Notes: a model not told the origin generated them from the sequence alone. A stretch of DNA of 31,638 nucleotides from Deltaproteobacteria bacterium GWA2_38_16 (GCA_001797335.1 MGPE01000004.1:1-31638); one strand, 5' to 3'; counted from the first letter of the stretch, positions 1 to 8,231 are shown. A program made the numbers and translations.

Positions 1-928
1 CATGAAGAGGAAGATTTAATTTTGCTACTATTTCCATAATTCCAAGAACTGTTGCAGCACCTGCCATATCGTCTTTCATAGTTTCCATGGAATCAGCGGG
101 TTTTAAAGAAATCCCACCAGAATCAAAGGTAATGCCCTTTCCAACCAAACAAATGGTATCTAGCTCTTTTTTCCCTGAGTTATGTTCTAAAATAACAAAT
201 CGAGGAGGAATATCGCTTCCTTGATTAACGGCCAGCAAGGCTCCAAAGCCTTCTTTTTGCAATTCTTTTTCTGTAAATACTGTTACTTTGAGACCTACTT
301 TTTTAGCTACATCTTGAGCCATATTAGCCAAATCTGGAGCTTTTAAGGCATTGTGAGGAGTGTTCACGAGATTTCGAACCAAATTACAAGAATCTATAAA
401 AAGTTTTGCTTTTTCTAATCCTTTTTTTCCTTCCGTAAGTTCTTCTGCAGTATCTACTGCTACGGTTACTGTTTTTACACCTGAATTTTCTTTAGCCTCT
501 TTTTTAAATGGGGTGAATTTATAAAGAGGAAGTACTAAAGATTCAACGGCCGCTTGCGTTACTTCTTTTACGGTGTAATCTTCGAAAGATCCCACTGAAG
601 ACAGATGAAGCGTTAGGCTTGGAACTTTAAGCCGACCCGCGTGAGCAGAAGCTAAAATCAAGGCTTCTCTTAAACGATTCAATTTCATTTCAGATTTTTT
701 GCCTAAGCCAATGAATTGAATGTTTTGGTTAGGCCTGGCATAACGCAGAAAGATTTCTTGTTTAAAGTCTGCTTTAAAAACGTCATCTTTTTTTAATTTA
801 TCTAAAAGAGGTTTTAAAAATCCTCCATTTTTTGGAAGAACGGCCTTGCCCCCTTCTTGATAAACCGGGATGACTAGAGTATGATCTTTGATACTTTTTA
901 ACGAAGATTTTAGTATTTGTATTTTCAT
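1..928 (-). CDS. pepA: Leucyl aminopeptidase (cytosol aminopeptidase, M17), 3' part outside window
   Basis: About 309 N-terminal codons are present; the reading frame runs off the left edge. The M17 N-terminal domain is followed by the start of the catalytic domain. The signature VGKGITFDSGGISLKP, then METMKDDMAGAA, supplies the first metal-binding and active-site Lys and Asp residues. The later NTDAEGR motif lies outside the window. The family forms cytoplasmic hexamers that remove N-terminal residues from peptides. The ATG at 928-926 is chosen because the protein opens with the expected short strand (MKIQILKSSL) and a consensus promoter ends 8 bases before it. That placement implies a leaderless mRNA. 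It is transcribed divergently from the tRNA-Ser gene. The family call is firm; the C-terminal half cannot be checked. Confidence 0.95.
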   Translation of the reverse strand, partial: MKIQILKSSLKSIKDHTLVIPVYQEGGKAVLPKNGGFLKPLLDKLKKDDVFKADFKQEIFLRYARPNQNIQFIGLGKKSEMKLNRLREALILASAHAGRLKVPSLTLHLSSVGSFEDYTVKEVTQAAVESLVLPLYKFTPFKKEAKENSGVKTVTVAVDTAEELTEGKKGLEKAKLFIDSCNLVRNLVNTPHNALKAPDLANMAQDVAKKVGLKVTVFTEKELQKEGFGALLAVNQGSDIPPRFVILEHNSGKKELDTICLVGKGITFDSGGISLKPADSMETMKDDMAGAATVLGIMEIVAKLNLPLH

Positions 929-936
929 GGTGATAT

Positions 937-965
937 TTATAAGCGGCCCATACAAAATTTGTCAA
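937..965 (-). promoter_or_regulatory. Sigma-70-type promoter of pepA
   Basis: Read on the minus strand, a perfect -35 TTGACA (965-960) is followed by a 17-base spacer and TTATAA (942-937). The ATG begins at 928, only 8 bases past the -10 element. The expected transcription start therefore falls at or within about two bases of the start codon, which suggests a leaderless transcript. Confidence 0.7.
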
Positions 966-984
966 TTGTATTCTAAATTATCAC

Positions 985-1071
985 GGAGGGGTGGCAGAGT
1001 GGTTGAACGTGGCGGTCTCGAAAACCGTTAGGCTCGAAAGGGCCTCGGGGGTTCAAATCCCCCCCCCTCCG
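985..1071 (+). tRNA. tRNA-Ser, anticodon CGA
   Basis: The acceptor stem pairs GGAGGGG (985-991) with CCCCTCC (1064-1070), with discriminator G at 1071, as expected for serine tRNAs. The anticodon loop CTCGAAA sits between paired GCGGT and ACCGT arms and gives anticodon CGA at 1019-1021, decoding UCG. A long variable arm (about 1027-1045) confirms class II. The T arm carries GTTCAAATC. The 3' CCA is not encoded. A polyprenyl-synthetase-like gene starts 46 bases downstream with no obvious terminator between, so readthrough is possible. Confidence 0.96.
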
Positions 1072-1117
1072 AGCTTTGGTCCATACCGGACACATCGTTT
1101 ACACTTTGAGGCATAAC

Positions 1118-2089
1118 ATGTTTTTTTCTGGGCATACGGAAAAAGTTTTTCAAGTAGCTAAAAAACTAACCTACTCCTATATCACACAGCCAAAACAGAG
1201 AGATTTGTTTGAAGTCGCATTTGAAGGATTAAAACAAGATCTGTCTATTGAACCTTTTGTGCCTTTTATTCAAATTCCTCTTTATACACGACTGGGAATG
1301 GGAGGACATGAGGAAGAGGCCTATCCTATTGCCGCTTTAAACACCCTTCTTTTTTTAGGCATTGATATCATGGATGATCTAGCAGATGGAGATCTTCCTT
1401 TACATTGGAAGCACATAAAACCAGCAGATATAAATTTAGTTGCCTTTACGCTTCTCTGTGCGCTTCCACAAAAAATATTATCTGATGATTTTAATAAATC
1501 TTTGGCATGTAAGATGGCCATGCATACTGCTTTAGCAAATGGGTTTATGAAAATGAGTGCTGGACAACATCAAGATTTAGCAATGGTTCAAGAAACCCCC
1601 CTTGCTTCTGAAGGTGTGTTAAAGTCCGTCATTCAAAAAAGTGGAGAAGAACTTGCGCTTTTTACAAAACTCGGCGGATTGTATCATGATCTTTCTTCCG
1701 ATCAGATAGGGCTATTGTATGATTTTGGGCTTCATTTGGGTACGGCAGCCCAAATTTCTTCAGATTGCTATGATATTTTTGAGGCTTCTTTAAGTCGAGA
1801 CCTTGCTAATGGAGCGCGTACCTTACCCCTAGCTTTACATCTCGAAAAATTAGGGACAGAAAATAAAAAATCCTTTTTAACGCTTTTAAATGAGGTCCAA
1901 AAAGATCCTTCTCTTCGTGAAGTCATTAAAAATGAGCTTATCGAGCGTGGGAGTCTTCGCCATGCCGCATTGATGGTTGAGTATTATTGTCAAAAAGCCA
2001 ATTCAACATTAAGCCACATGGCCTTAAATCAGAATGCCAAGACATTATTAAAAAACGTAGCCGATCACGTGTCCTTTTTTTCAAAGTGA
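1118..2089 (+). CDS. Polyprenyl synthetase family protein (isoprenoid synthase fold), substrate unknown
   Basis: A 323-residue, mostly helical protein. The first aspartate-rich motif is DDLAD at residues 86-90 (context GIDIMDDLADGD). The second is a degraded SDCYD with D216 and D219, where family members usually have DDxxD. Conserved SGEEL and GARTLPLAL segments surround it. These are marks of trans-prenyltransferases, which condense isopentenyl diphosphate with allylic diphosphates. Overall similarity to FPP/GGPP synthases looks low, so the activity could be altered (ComQ-like or other divergent members). The ATG at 1118 is preceded by GAGG at 1108-1111; the frame is also open upstream to a TTG at 1076, but that start lies against the tRNA end. 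It stands alone, without dxs or other isoprenoid genes. Confidence 0.8.
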   Translation: MFFSGHTEKVFQVAKKLTYSYITQPKQRDLFEVAFEGLKQDLSIEPFVPFIQIPLYTRLGMGGHEEEAYPIAALNTLLFLGIDIMDDLADGDLPLHWKHIKPADINLVAFTLLCALPQKILSDDFNKSLACKMAMHTALANGFMKMSAGQHQDLAMVQETPLASEGVLKSVIQKSGEELALFTKLGGLYHDLSSDQIGLLYDFGLHLGTAAQISSDCYDIFEASLSRDLANGARTLPLALHLEKLGTENKKSFLTLLNEVQKDPSLREVIKNELIERGSLRHAALMVEYYCQKANSTLSHMALNQNAKTLLKNVADHVSFFSK

Positions 2090-2108
2090 AAGTTAATTAG
2101 AGCCGGTT

Positions 2109-2146
2109 CGGTGATTCCCCAGAAAATGTCACCGCTTTAATCTTTT
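2109..2146 (+). terminator. Possible weak rho-independent terminator
   Basis: CGGTGA (2109-2114) can pair with TCACCG (2129-2134) across a 14-base loop, followed by the T-rich run CTTTAATCTTTT. It lies just after the polyprenyl synthetase gene and before the next promoter. The stem is short and the loop long. Confidence 0.35.
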
Positions 2147-2169
2147 CTATACATAATAAAAAATATGGG

Positions 2170-2175
2170 TATAAT
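2170..2175 (+). promoter_or_regulatory. -10 element directly ahead of the nucleotidyltransferase gene
   Basis: A perfect TATAAT ends 8 bases before the ATG at 2184, so a transcript from it would be leaderless or nearly so. No good -35 hexamer is visible at 16-18 bases. No Shine-Dalgarno sequence precedes the ATG, which fits leaderless expression. Confidence 0.45.
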
Positions 2176-2183
2176 TATTTTCT

Positions 2184-2684
2184 ATGTTGTATTTTGAAGA
2201 CATTTTTAGAGGCTTAGAAAAAGCTCAAATAGATTACGTTGTTGTAGGGGGACTTGCTACGGTTTTACATGGTGTTGTTCGCTTGACAGCCGATTTAGAT
2301 CTTATTGTCGCCTTAAATAACGAAAACATTTCCAAATTTTCTAAGACAATAACAACATTGGGATACAAACCCAAGGCTCCTGTCCCTGCAGAACAATTGG
2401 GGAATCCTCAAAAAAGGCAAGAATGGATTACTGAAAAAAATATGATTGTATTCTCATTTTACCATCAAACAGAACACGATAAATCTATTGATGTTTTTGT
2501 AACAGAACCTATTTCTTTCCAAGAACTCAATAAAGAAAAGAAAATAATTAAAGTAGATAATTTTAAAATTCCGATATGCTCCATTAAACACCTTATTCAG
2601 CTAAAAGAAAAAGCAGGTCGCCCACAGGATTTGGCAGATATCAAGGCTCTTAAAAAGATAAGACTTCATGATGAAAAAAAATAA
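2184..2684 (+). CDS. Nucleotidyltransferase-fold protein (MNT/AbiEii-like), possible toxin-antitoxin partner
   Basis: A 166-residue protein with nucleotidyltransferase-superfamily marks: GG at residues 22-23, H29-G30 and R33, then the metal-binding pair D37-x-D39 (TADLDLIV), and a third acidic residue D103 in SIDVFV. The C-terminal stretch LIQLKEKAGRPQDLADIKAL is typical of the AbiEii/DUF6036-like group. Such proteins are often half of toxin-antitoxin or phage-defence pairs and transfer NMP to a partner or tRNA. The small gene that follows overlaps by 17 bases, indicating translational coupling. No substrate can be inferred from the sequence, and stand-alone house-keeping use cannot be excluded. 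Confidence 0.75.
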   Translation: MLYFEDIFRGLEKAQIDYVVVGGLATVLHGVVRLTADLDLIVALNNENISKFSKTITTLGYKPKAPVPAEQLGNPQKRQEWITEKNMIVFSFYHQTEHDKSIDVFVTEPISFQELNKEKKIIKVDNFKIPICSIKHLIQLKEKAGRPQDLADIKALKKIRLHDEKK

Positions 2685-2856
2685 ACTAAAAGAACCATTT
2701 AGTTTTGAACTTGATGACAAAAAACTTAAAGAAGCTCAGCAACTAACCCCAACAGAAATATTGCGCTGGCTTGCACAAACCAACGCCCTCTTAAATAAAG
2801 CGCTGACCCCAGAACAGAAAAAAAATTGGCAAAAAATAAGAAAAGGAAAATTTTGA
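2668..2856 (+). CDS. Small protein coupled to the nucleotidyltransferase
   Basis: A 62-residue basic protein without membrane segment or cysteine. The core LTPTEILRWLAQTNALLNKA, followed by LTPEQKKNWQKIRKGKF, is predicted helical. Proteins of this sort, with a repeated LTP-E-x-W pattern, are commonly found beside small nucleotidyltransferases. Two adjacent in-frame ATGs (2668, 2671) lie inside the end of the upstream gene, so expression is probably coupled. An antitoxin or partner role is inference from context. It could equally be an accessory subunit without toxin neutralising function. Confidence 0.65.
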   Translation: MMKKNKLKEPFSFELDDKKLKEAQQLTPTEILRWLAQTNALLNKALTPEQKKNWQKIRKGKF

Positions 2857-2901
2857 ATTTATGCGAGCCAAAATATAGCTATCAACTTAACTTGGTTCTT
2901 T

Positions 2902-3522
2902 TTAACTTTTAGCTAGCGTCAGGACGAATACTTTTTGGGCGCGGTGAGAGAGGAGAACTTTTTGGCATTCTTGGACTGTAGCGCCGGTAGTGTACACATC
3001 ATCTATCAATAAAATATTTTTAGCATAAATTTTATTTTCATTTTCTACTGAAAAAACTCCTAAAATATTTTTTTCTCTTTGGGTTTTTGAAAGATCTGTT
3101 TGAGAAGGAGTTTTAATTTTCTTTTTTAAAACGTTTAAAAAAAGAGGAAGCCTAAGTTTTTGAGAGAGCTCTTTAGCTAATAGAGCAGATTGATTATATT
3201 TTCTTTCTTGTAGTTTTTCAAAATGAAGAGGTACAGGAATAATACAATCAATGTCTTTGGGTACAAGATCTATCAAAAGATCTGCCAAAGGCTTAGCCAA
3301 TCCAAATTTATTTTCATATTTAAATAAGTGGATCAGATTTTTAAGAACGCCTTCATAGGCACCATAACTTATGGGTTCTTGGGGTTGATTGTGCGTTCGT
3401 TTAATTTTTTGAATACAAGAGGTGCATATAAGACTTTTAGATTCTTTTTGACATTCCAGGCATACTTCCAGCGTAAACACTTGAATTAACGATGAGAAGA
3501 GATTTGAAATCTTATCCAGCAA
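2902..3522 (-). CDS. comF: ComF family phosphoribosyltransferase-like protein
   Basis: 206 residues. An N-terminal zinc-finger-like pair, CLECQ and CTSC (about residues 21-36), precedes a type I phosphoribosyltransferase domain whose PRPP loop reads ILLIDDVYTTGAT. Conserved PVP and ERKYNQS segments match ComF/GntX. Family members are linked to DNA uptake in competent bacteria and to use of external DNA as nutrient (GntX), but the biochemical activity is not settled. The frame begins with TTG at 3522, overlapping the end of gpmI by 11 bases; no better start exists before the first Cys pair. It is the last gene of the long minus-strand block. Confidence 0.88.
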   Translation of the reverse strand: MLDKISNLFSSLIQVFTLEVCLECQKESKSLICTSCIQKIKRTHNQPQEPISYGAYEGVLKNLIHLFKYENKFGLAKPLADLLIDLVPKDIDCIIPVPLHFEKLQERKYNQSALLAKELSQKLRLPLFLNVLKKKIKTPSQTDLSKTQREKNILGVFSVENENKIYAKNILLIDDVYTTGATVQECQKVLLSHRAQKVFVLTLAKS

Positions 3523-5041
3523 TTAAATTTTTACCTGTTACTTCTTTGGGGACGTTAAGATTCATGAGATTTAAAATAGTGGGCATAAAATCAGCCAAAA
3601 TTCCATTATTAAGGGGAACTTTTTTTTGTTCAGGGTGAACATAATAAAAAGGAACAGGATTTGTGGTATGTGCGGTATGGGGCTTTAAGGTTTTATAATC
3701 AATCATTTGTTCAATATTTCCATGATCAGCCGTAATTAAAAGATGGCCTTTTTTGTTTGAAATAACCTGTAATATTTTTTCAATACAGTGATCTAGCGTT
3801 TCTACAGCTTTAATGGCAGCAGTAAGCTTCCCCGTGTGGCCAACCATATCTGCATTGGCAAAATTCAAAAGAATAAAACCAAATTCGTCTTTTTTAAGAT
3901 GGTCAATAACGGTTTCAGTAACTTCCAGAGCACTCATTTCGGGCTTTAAATCATAAGTAGGGACCTCTCGGGGAGAAGGGATTAAAATTCTTTTTTCTTG
4001 AGGAAACACTTTTTCTTCTCCTCCATTAAAAAAGAAAGTGACGTGAGCATATTTTTCTGTTTCTGCAATTCTTAACTGAGGAATATGATGTTCAGCTAAA
4101 ACTTGCCCTAAAATGTGGATTAAGCGAGCGGAGGGAAAAATAACAGGCAAGTTAAACGTGTCGTCATATCGGGTCATGCATAAGAAATGACATATTTTGG
4201 GAGATTTTATTTTTTTAAATTCTTTAAAATTGTTTTCAGTAAATGTACGTGTCAGTTGGCGGGCACGATCTGCTCTAAAATTAAAAAAGAGCATAGCATC
4301 ATTGTCTTGAATAGTACCTTTTGGATTAATCACAGAAGGTTGAATAAATTCATCTGTTTCGCCACGACTATTGGCGGCTGAAATAGCTTCTATAGGATTT
4401 TTAAAATTAAACCCTACGCCTTCTGTGAGGGCGCGATAGGCTTTCTCAATACGATCCCAACGTTTATCCCGATCCATGGCATAATAGCGACCACACAAAG
4501 TAGCAATTGTTCCTATTTTTTCTTTTTGAATAAATTCTTGAAGCTTTTGGATATAAGTAGCGCTGATGCTGGCTAGGGTATCTCTTCCATCTAAAAAACA
4601 ATGAAGATAAACAGTGTTTATATTTTCTTTTTTAGCGAATTTTAAAAGAGCAAATAAATGCTCAATGTGACTATGAACGCCACCATCAGAGACAAGGCCC
4701 ATAAGGTGTAAACGTGATTTTTTTTCTTTAACAAGAGAAAATATTTTTTTTAAGGGGGCATTTTTAAAGAAATCGCCCTCATCTATGGATTTATGAATGC
4801 GGGTTAAATCTTGATATACAATACGTCCTGCTCCAATATTGGTGTGGCCTACTTCGGAATTTCCCATTTGGCCCTCTGGTAGTCCCACAGAATGACCACT
4901 GGTCATGATTTGAGAATGATTTAATGTTTCAAGCTTTCTAAATGTAGGGGCGGATGCCAGAGCAATGGCATTTCCCTCTTTTTTGGGATTTATTCCAAAT
5001 CCATCTAAGACAATGAGCATGACAGGATTAGGCTTAGGCAT
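3512..5041 (-). CDS. gpmI: 2,3-bisphosphoglycerate-independent phosphoglycerate mutase
   Basis: 509 residues, the usual length for the family. It interconverts 3- and 2-phosphoglycerate in glycolysis with two Mn ions. The phosphatase-like half begins VLDGFG with metal ligand D13. The phosphoserine nucleophile is S62 in GQMGNSEVGHTNIG. Substrate-binding segments include FLDGRDT, GRYYAMDRDKRWDR and FFNFRADRARQLT. The C-terminal metal cluster includes NFANADMVGHTG and ITADHGNIEQM. It overlaps rlmH upstream by 8 bases and comF downstream. The ATG at 5041 begins directly with the family's N-terminal PNPVMLIVLDGFG. It is a paralogue in fold of the deoB product at 12413-13585. Confidence 0.97.
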   Translation of the reverse strand: MPKPNPVMLIVLDGFGINPKKEGNAIALASAPTFRKLETLNHSQIMTSGHSVGLPEGQMGNSEVGHTNIGAGRIVYQDLTRIHKSIDEGDFFKNAPLKKIFSLVKEKKSRLHLMGLVSDGGVHSHIEHLFALLKFAKKENINTVYLHCFLDGRDTLASISATYIQKLQEFIQKEKIGTIATLCGRYYAMDRDKRWDRIEKAYRALTEGVGFNFKNPIEAISAANSRGETDEFIQPSVINPKGTIQDNDAMLFFNFRADRARQLTRTFTENNFKEFKKIKSPKICHFLCMTRYDDTFNLPVIFPSARLIHILGQVLAEHHIPQLRIAETEKYAHVTFFFNGGEEKVFPQEKRILIPSPREVPTYDLKPEMSALEVTETVIDHLKKDEFGFILLNFANADMVGHTGKLTAAIKAVETLDHCIEKILQVISNKKGHLLITADHGNIEQMIDYKTLKPHTAHTTNPVPFYYVHPEQKKVPLNNGILADFMPTILNLMNLNVPKEVTGKNLIAG

Positions 5042-5471
5042 GGTGATACGGAAGTCCTTTAAGGATAGTATATGCGCGATATACTTGTTCTAGTAAAATG
5101 AGCGGAACCAATTCGTGATTTAACGTAAAACTGGAAAGAGATAAGGTGAGATCCGATCGTGGTTCATGAGAAAAACCATAGGGTCCACCCACAATAAAAC
5201 TAATATCTTTCATTTTTTGAGTGGTGAGCTGTTCCCAGGTTTTAGAAAAATATACGGAATTAAACTGCCGACCCCTTGAGTCTAAAATAATCGTAATCGT
5301 TTCTTTTTCAAGCTTTTGACAGTGTTCATAAAACTTTTTTTCATCTTTGGATTCAATCATCTGAATTGTCGCGTACGGTTTTAATTTAGAGATGTAATGT
5401 ACTATTCCGTCCTTAATAAAAGGAGGGTGTATTTTTTGTGGGAGAAGTATTTGTATATTATTTTGTGGCAT
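5034..5471 (-). CDS. rlmH: 23S rRNA (pseudouridine1915-N3)-methyltransferase RlmH
   Basis: 145 residues from the ATG at 5471. The frame is open to another ATG at 5516, but only the later start gives the normal N-terminus, a strand beginning NIQILLP, for this roughly 155-residue SPOUT enzyme. The knot and active site are recognisable: ILDSRGRQF, IVGGPYGF, LSLSSFTLNHEL, then LLEQVYRAYTILKGLPYHHA, which carries the conserved tail (YRA, YH). It methylates the pseudouridine in helix 69 of 23S rRNA using SAM. It overlaps rsfS upstream and gpmI downstream, so translation is probably coupled. The usual GKL near the N-terminus is not seen. Confidence 0.9.
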   Translation of the reverse strand: MPQNNIQILLPQKIHPPFIKDGIVHYISKLKPYATIQMIESKDEKKFYEHCQKLEKETITIILDSRGRQFNSVYFSKTWEQLTTQKMKDISFIVGGPYGFSHEPRSDLTLSLSSFTLNHELVPLILLEQVYRAYTILKGLPYHHA

Positions 5472-5856
5472 AGATTTTTTTATAATACGATTTTGGAATT
5501 TTAAGTCTGGGCGCATCGTGCCATAAGTTTTCTAAATCATAAAACTCGCGTACATATTCATAAAAGACATGAATGATAACGTCATTATAATCTAATAAAA
5601 TCCAATTTCCCTGTGCATATCCTTCTAACCCTAGGGGGTGAAGGTTTGCTTCTTTTTTAAGATTTTCTCGAATGGTATCGATAATCGTTTGAGCATGAAC
5701 AGAAGAAAGTGCTGAACAAATAAGGACATAGTCATTGAGAGTGTGCCAAGGTGTAATGTCCATGAGAATGACATTAAATGCTTTTTTATCTAAGGCTAGT
5801 TTTGAACAATAGAGTGCTAAATCTTTAGAGGTTTTAATTTTTTTCTTTGTCGTCAT
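5458..5856 (-). CDS. rsfS: Ribosomal silencing factor RsfS
   Basis: 132 residues from the ATG at 5856. Longer in-frame starts exist upstream, but the conserved fold begins at KTSKDLALYCSKLALDKKA. Typical segments are DYVLICSALSSVHAQTIID, GYAQGNWILLDYNDVIIHVF and REFYDLENLW. RsfS binds ribosomal protein L14 (uL14), blocks subunit joining and dampens translation in poor nutrition. The start lies inside the 3' end of nadD, a very common pairing. It has a slightly long C-terminal tail ending in KSYYKKIYATK. Confidence 0.93.
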   Translation of the reverse strand: MTTKKKIKTSKDLALYCSKLALDKKAFNVILMDITPWHTLNDYVLICSALSSVHAQTIIDTIRENLKKEANLHPLGLEGYAQGNWILLDYNDVIIHVFYEYVREFYDLENLWHDAPRLKIPKSYYKKIYATK

Positions 5857-6520
5857 GATAAAGGGAATACTTTTTAATATATTCTGCCACAGAGTGAGGA
5901 ACAAAGGAAGTATAAGGTTTATGATGGGCAATTTTTTGTCGTAGTTCCGAAGAAGAAATGTTTACTGTTGGAATTTTGACAATGTAGATGTCGTGCCCTG
6001 TGAAATGTCGATAGTGTTCTCCCTCTTTAAGCGTCGAAAATTCTTTTAAGAGCAGAGGACTTTCTAGAATTTTAGAAAGCGGATGTAAGGGATGCCCAGG
6101 ACGGCGAACAACTAAAAGGTGACAGTTGGAAAATATTTCTTCCACGTTTTTCCACTGAGAAATTCCTAAAAAAGCATCACTTCCCAGAATAAAATAAAGT
6201 TCAGCTCCAGGGGGCAAAATATTTTTGTAATGTTTTAGGGTGTGAATGGTATAGGAAACTTCTTTTTTATTGAGTTCAAATTCTGAAATAGAAAAATCAG
6301 GAAAGCCCTCGATTCCCTTTTTTACCATTTCAAGTCGATGAAGAGAAGAGGATGTGCCTAAATATGTTTTATAAGGAGAAATGTAGGCTGGAACAAAGTA
6401 AATGTGATCTAGCGAGAATTTTTCTTTTATTTTTGAAGCCGCTTTTATATGCCCATTGTGAATAGGATCAAAGGTTCCCCCAAAAAGACCAATGCGTTTA
6501 TGATCGGGCCAGTTCTTCAT
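5834..6520 (-). CDS. nadD: Nicotinate-nucleotide adenylyltransferase
   Basis: 228 residues. It adenylates nicotinate mononucleotide to deamido-NAD in NAD synthesis. The nucleotidyltransferase signature GGTFDPIHNGH is at residues 14-24, and the second signature ISSSELRQ lies near residue 190-200. FILGSDAF and VVRRPGHP complete the family pattern. It overlaps obgE upstream by 23 bases and rsfS downstream by 23 bases, so the three genes are tightly coupled. Confidence 0.96.
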   Translation of the reverse strand: MKNWPDHKRIGLFGGTFDPIHNGHIKAASKIKEKFSLDHIYFVPAYISPYKTYLGTSSSLHRLEMVKKGIEGFPDFSISEFELNKKEVSYTIHTLKHYKNILPPGAELYFILGSDAFLGISQWKNVEEIFSNCHLLVVRRPGHPLHPLSKILESPLLLKEFSTLKEGEHYRHFTGHDIYIVKIPTVNISSSELRQKIAHHKPYTSFVPHSVAEYIKKYSLYHDDKEKN

Positions 6521-7493
6521 GTGTTGTATAAATGAGTTCTTTTATTCCCTCTCCACTGGCGGCTGAGATGGCCAATGTTTTAAATCCTTGCTCTTTAAAC
6601 TGTTTTATATAGCCAATTATTTTTTTTGTATTTTGAAGGGTATCAATTTTACTTAAGATCACAATCTGATTTTTTTTAAGAAGCCGTGGATTATAAAGTC
6701 TTAATTCTTCATTAATTTGTTTAAAACGAGCTAGGGGATCACTGCTATCAGAAATATCAATAAGGTGTAAAAAAAGTTTTGACCGTTCGATATGTTTTAA
6801 AAATTTTATACCTAATCCTATCCCTTGATGGGCACCCAAAATAAGTCCTGGCATATCCGCTACCACAAAGCTTTTTTTTTCTTCCACTCGAACAACTCCC
6901 AAATTAGGCGTAAGGGTAGTAAAAGGATAATTAGCAATTTTGGGTTTTGAGTTTGAAATCCGAGAAAGAAGGGTAGACTTTCCAGCATTGGGAAGGCCAA
7001 TAATACCCACATCACATAAGAGTTTTAATTCTAAAAGAATATCTTTGATCTGGCTGCGTTCTCCAGGTTGAGCCTTCCTGGGGGCCTGATTAATGGAGTT
7101 TTTAAAAAAGTGATTTCCTTTACCTCCGCGTCCTCCTTTAGCAGCTGTAAAAGATTGTTCGTGTTGAGATAAATCTGCCAAGAGCTCTCCTGTTTTTTGA
7201 TCTCGAAATAAGGTTCCTTGGGGAACACGAATGATTAAATCGGTTGCATCGGATCCACTTTTTAATTGTCTTTGTCCAGGATCTCCAGATCGTGCTTTAA
7301 AATTTTTTTTATATTGAAAATCGAGCAGTGTAGAAAGAGAATGATCTGCTACAAAGATGATATCTCCTCCTTTTCCTCCATCCCCTCCATCAGGGCCACC
7401 CCGAGGAATAAATTTTTGTCTGCGGAAATTAATAGATCCGGCTCCGCCCGAGCCAGATTCAATATGGATTATGGCTTCATCAATAAATTTCAT
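6498..7493 (-). CDS. obgE: Obg family GTPase (ObgE/CgtA)
   Basis: 331 residues. The glycine-rich Obg fold (residues 1-160) contains GSGGAGSINFRRQKFIPRGG and many GGxGG turns. It is followed by a GTPase domain with G1 GLPNAGKS at 166-173, DMPGL as G3, ILSKIDT as G4 and a SAAS G5. The variable C-terminal OCT domain is absent, as in many non-Firmicutes. The protein binds the 50S subunit late in assembly and responds to ppGpp in studied species. It follows rpmA by 23 bases, the classic rplU-rpmA-obgE order. Confidence 0.97.
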   Translation of the reverse strand: MKFIDEAIIHIESGSGGAGSINFRRQKFIPRGGPDGGDGGKGGDIIFVADHSLSTLLDFQYKKNFKARSGDPGQRQLKSGSDATDLIIRVPQGTLFRDQKTGELLADLSQHEQSFTAAKGGRGGKGNHFFKNSINQAPRKAQPGERSQIKDILLELKLLCDVGIIGLPNAGKSTLLSRISNSKPKIANYPFTTLTPNLGVVRVEEKKSFVVADMPGLILGAHQGIGLGIKFLKHIERSKLFLHLIDISDSSDPLARFKQINEELRLYNPRLLKKNQIVILSKIDTLQNTKKIIGYIKQFKEQGFKTLAISAASGEGIKELIYTTHEELARS

Positions 7494-7516
7494 ATAAAAA
7501 TAAAGAGGGGAAATAA

Positions 7517-7771
7517 TTAGACGGGGTAAACGCTTACGCGTTTTTTGTTTTTAGCTGTTCTTTCAAAAGTAACGCGCCCCTTAATTTTAGAAAAAAGAGT
7601 AAAGTCGCTACCACAACCAACATTAAATCCAGGATGAATACGAGTTCCTAATTGGCGAAGAATAATAGTTCCTGCATTAATAACTTCTCCACCATAACGT
7701 TTTACGCCTCGTCTTTGTCCCTGACTATCTCGACCGTTACTGGTGCTACCTTGTCCCTTCTTATGTGCCAT
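7517..7771 (-). CDS. rpmA: 50S ribosomal protein L27
   Basis: 84 residues with the canonical N-terminus [20 protein letters not shown]. There is no cleavable N-terminal extension of the Firmicutes type. The L27 signature is present ([15 protein letters not shown]). The N-terminal arm reaches the peptidyl-transferase centre. It begins two bases after the rplU stop. Confidence 0.98.
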   Translation of the reverse strand: MAHKKGQGSTSNGRDSQGQRRGVKRYGGEVINAGTIILRQLGTRIHPGFNVGCGSDFTLFSKIKGRVTFERTAKNKKRVSVYPV

Positions 7772-7773
7772 AC

Positions 7774-8178
7774 TTATTTAGCTTTCTTTACTGCAGAAAC
7801 CTTTTTAGTAACTGGTTTTTTAGATTTAGCAACTTTTTTTGTTTCAGGAGCTGTTTTTGCCGTGACACCTGAAAGGCTAATTTCTTTCACTTTTAATAGA
7901 GTAAGGAATTGACGGTGTCCTCTTTTTCTTCTGGATCCCTTTCGGCGTTTATATTTAAAGATAATGTGTTTTTCACCCTTCTCTTGGCTCATGATTTCGC
8001 ATAAAACTCCAGCCTTCTCAAGATAGGGATTCCCTACTTTTAGATCGGTATCAGAGATTAAGAGAACTTTCGGAAGAATAACTTCTTTTCCCAGAGGGCC
8101 TTCCAGTTTTTCAACTGAAATAAGATCTCCCACTTTTACTTTAAATTGTTTTGTTCCTGTTTCTACCACTGCGTACAT
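7774..8178 (-). CDS. rplU: 50S ribosomal protein L21 with Lys/Ala-rich tail
   Basis: 134 residues. The first roughly 103 are standard L21, with [18 protein letters not shown] and [17 protein letters not shown] (the rRNA-binding loop). About 30 extra C-terminal residues rich in Lys, Ala, Val and Thr follow ([14 protein letters not shown]). Such basic tails occur on L21 in various bacteria and probably add rRNA contacts. The ATG opens directly with the family N-terminus. It is followed closely by rpmA. Confidence 0.97.
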   Translation of the reverse strand: MYAVVETGTKQFKVKVGDLISVEKLEGPLGKEVILPKVLLISDTDLKVGNPYLEKAGVLCEIMSQEKGEKHIIFKYKRRKGSRRKRGHRQFLTLLKVKEISLSGVTAKTAPETKKVAKSKKPVTKKVSAVKKAK

Positions 8179-8231
8179 AGTATTTCCTTCTAACTACTTA
8201 AAAACGTTATCTTATAAGAATTTTACCCCAC

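Noticed and set aside
985-2856. Integrated element using tRNA-Ser as attachment site
   Set aside because: No integrase and no repeat of the tRNA 3' end was found downstream, and flanking genes are housekeeping.
7031-7228. Open frame inside obgE on the same strand
   Set aside because: It is an out-of-frame shadow of obgE with no ribosome site; obgE motifs run continuously through this stretch.
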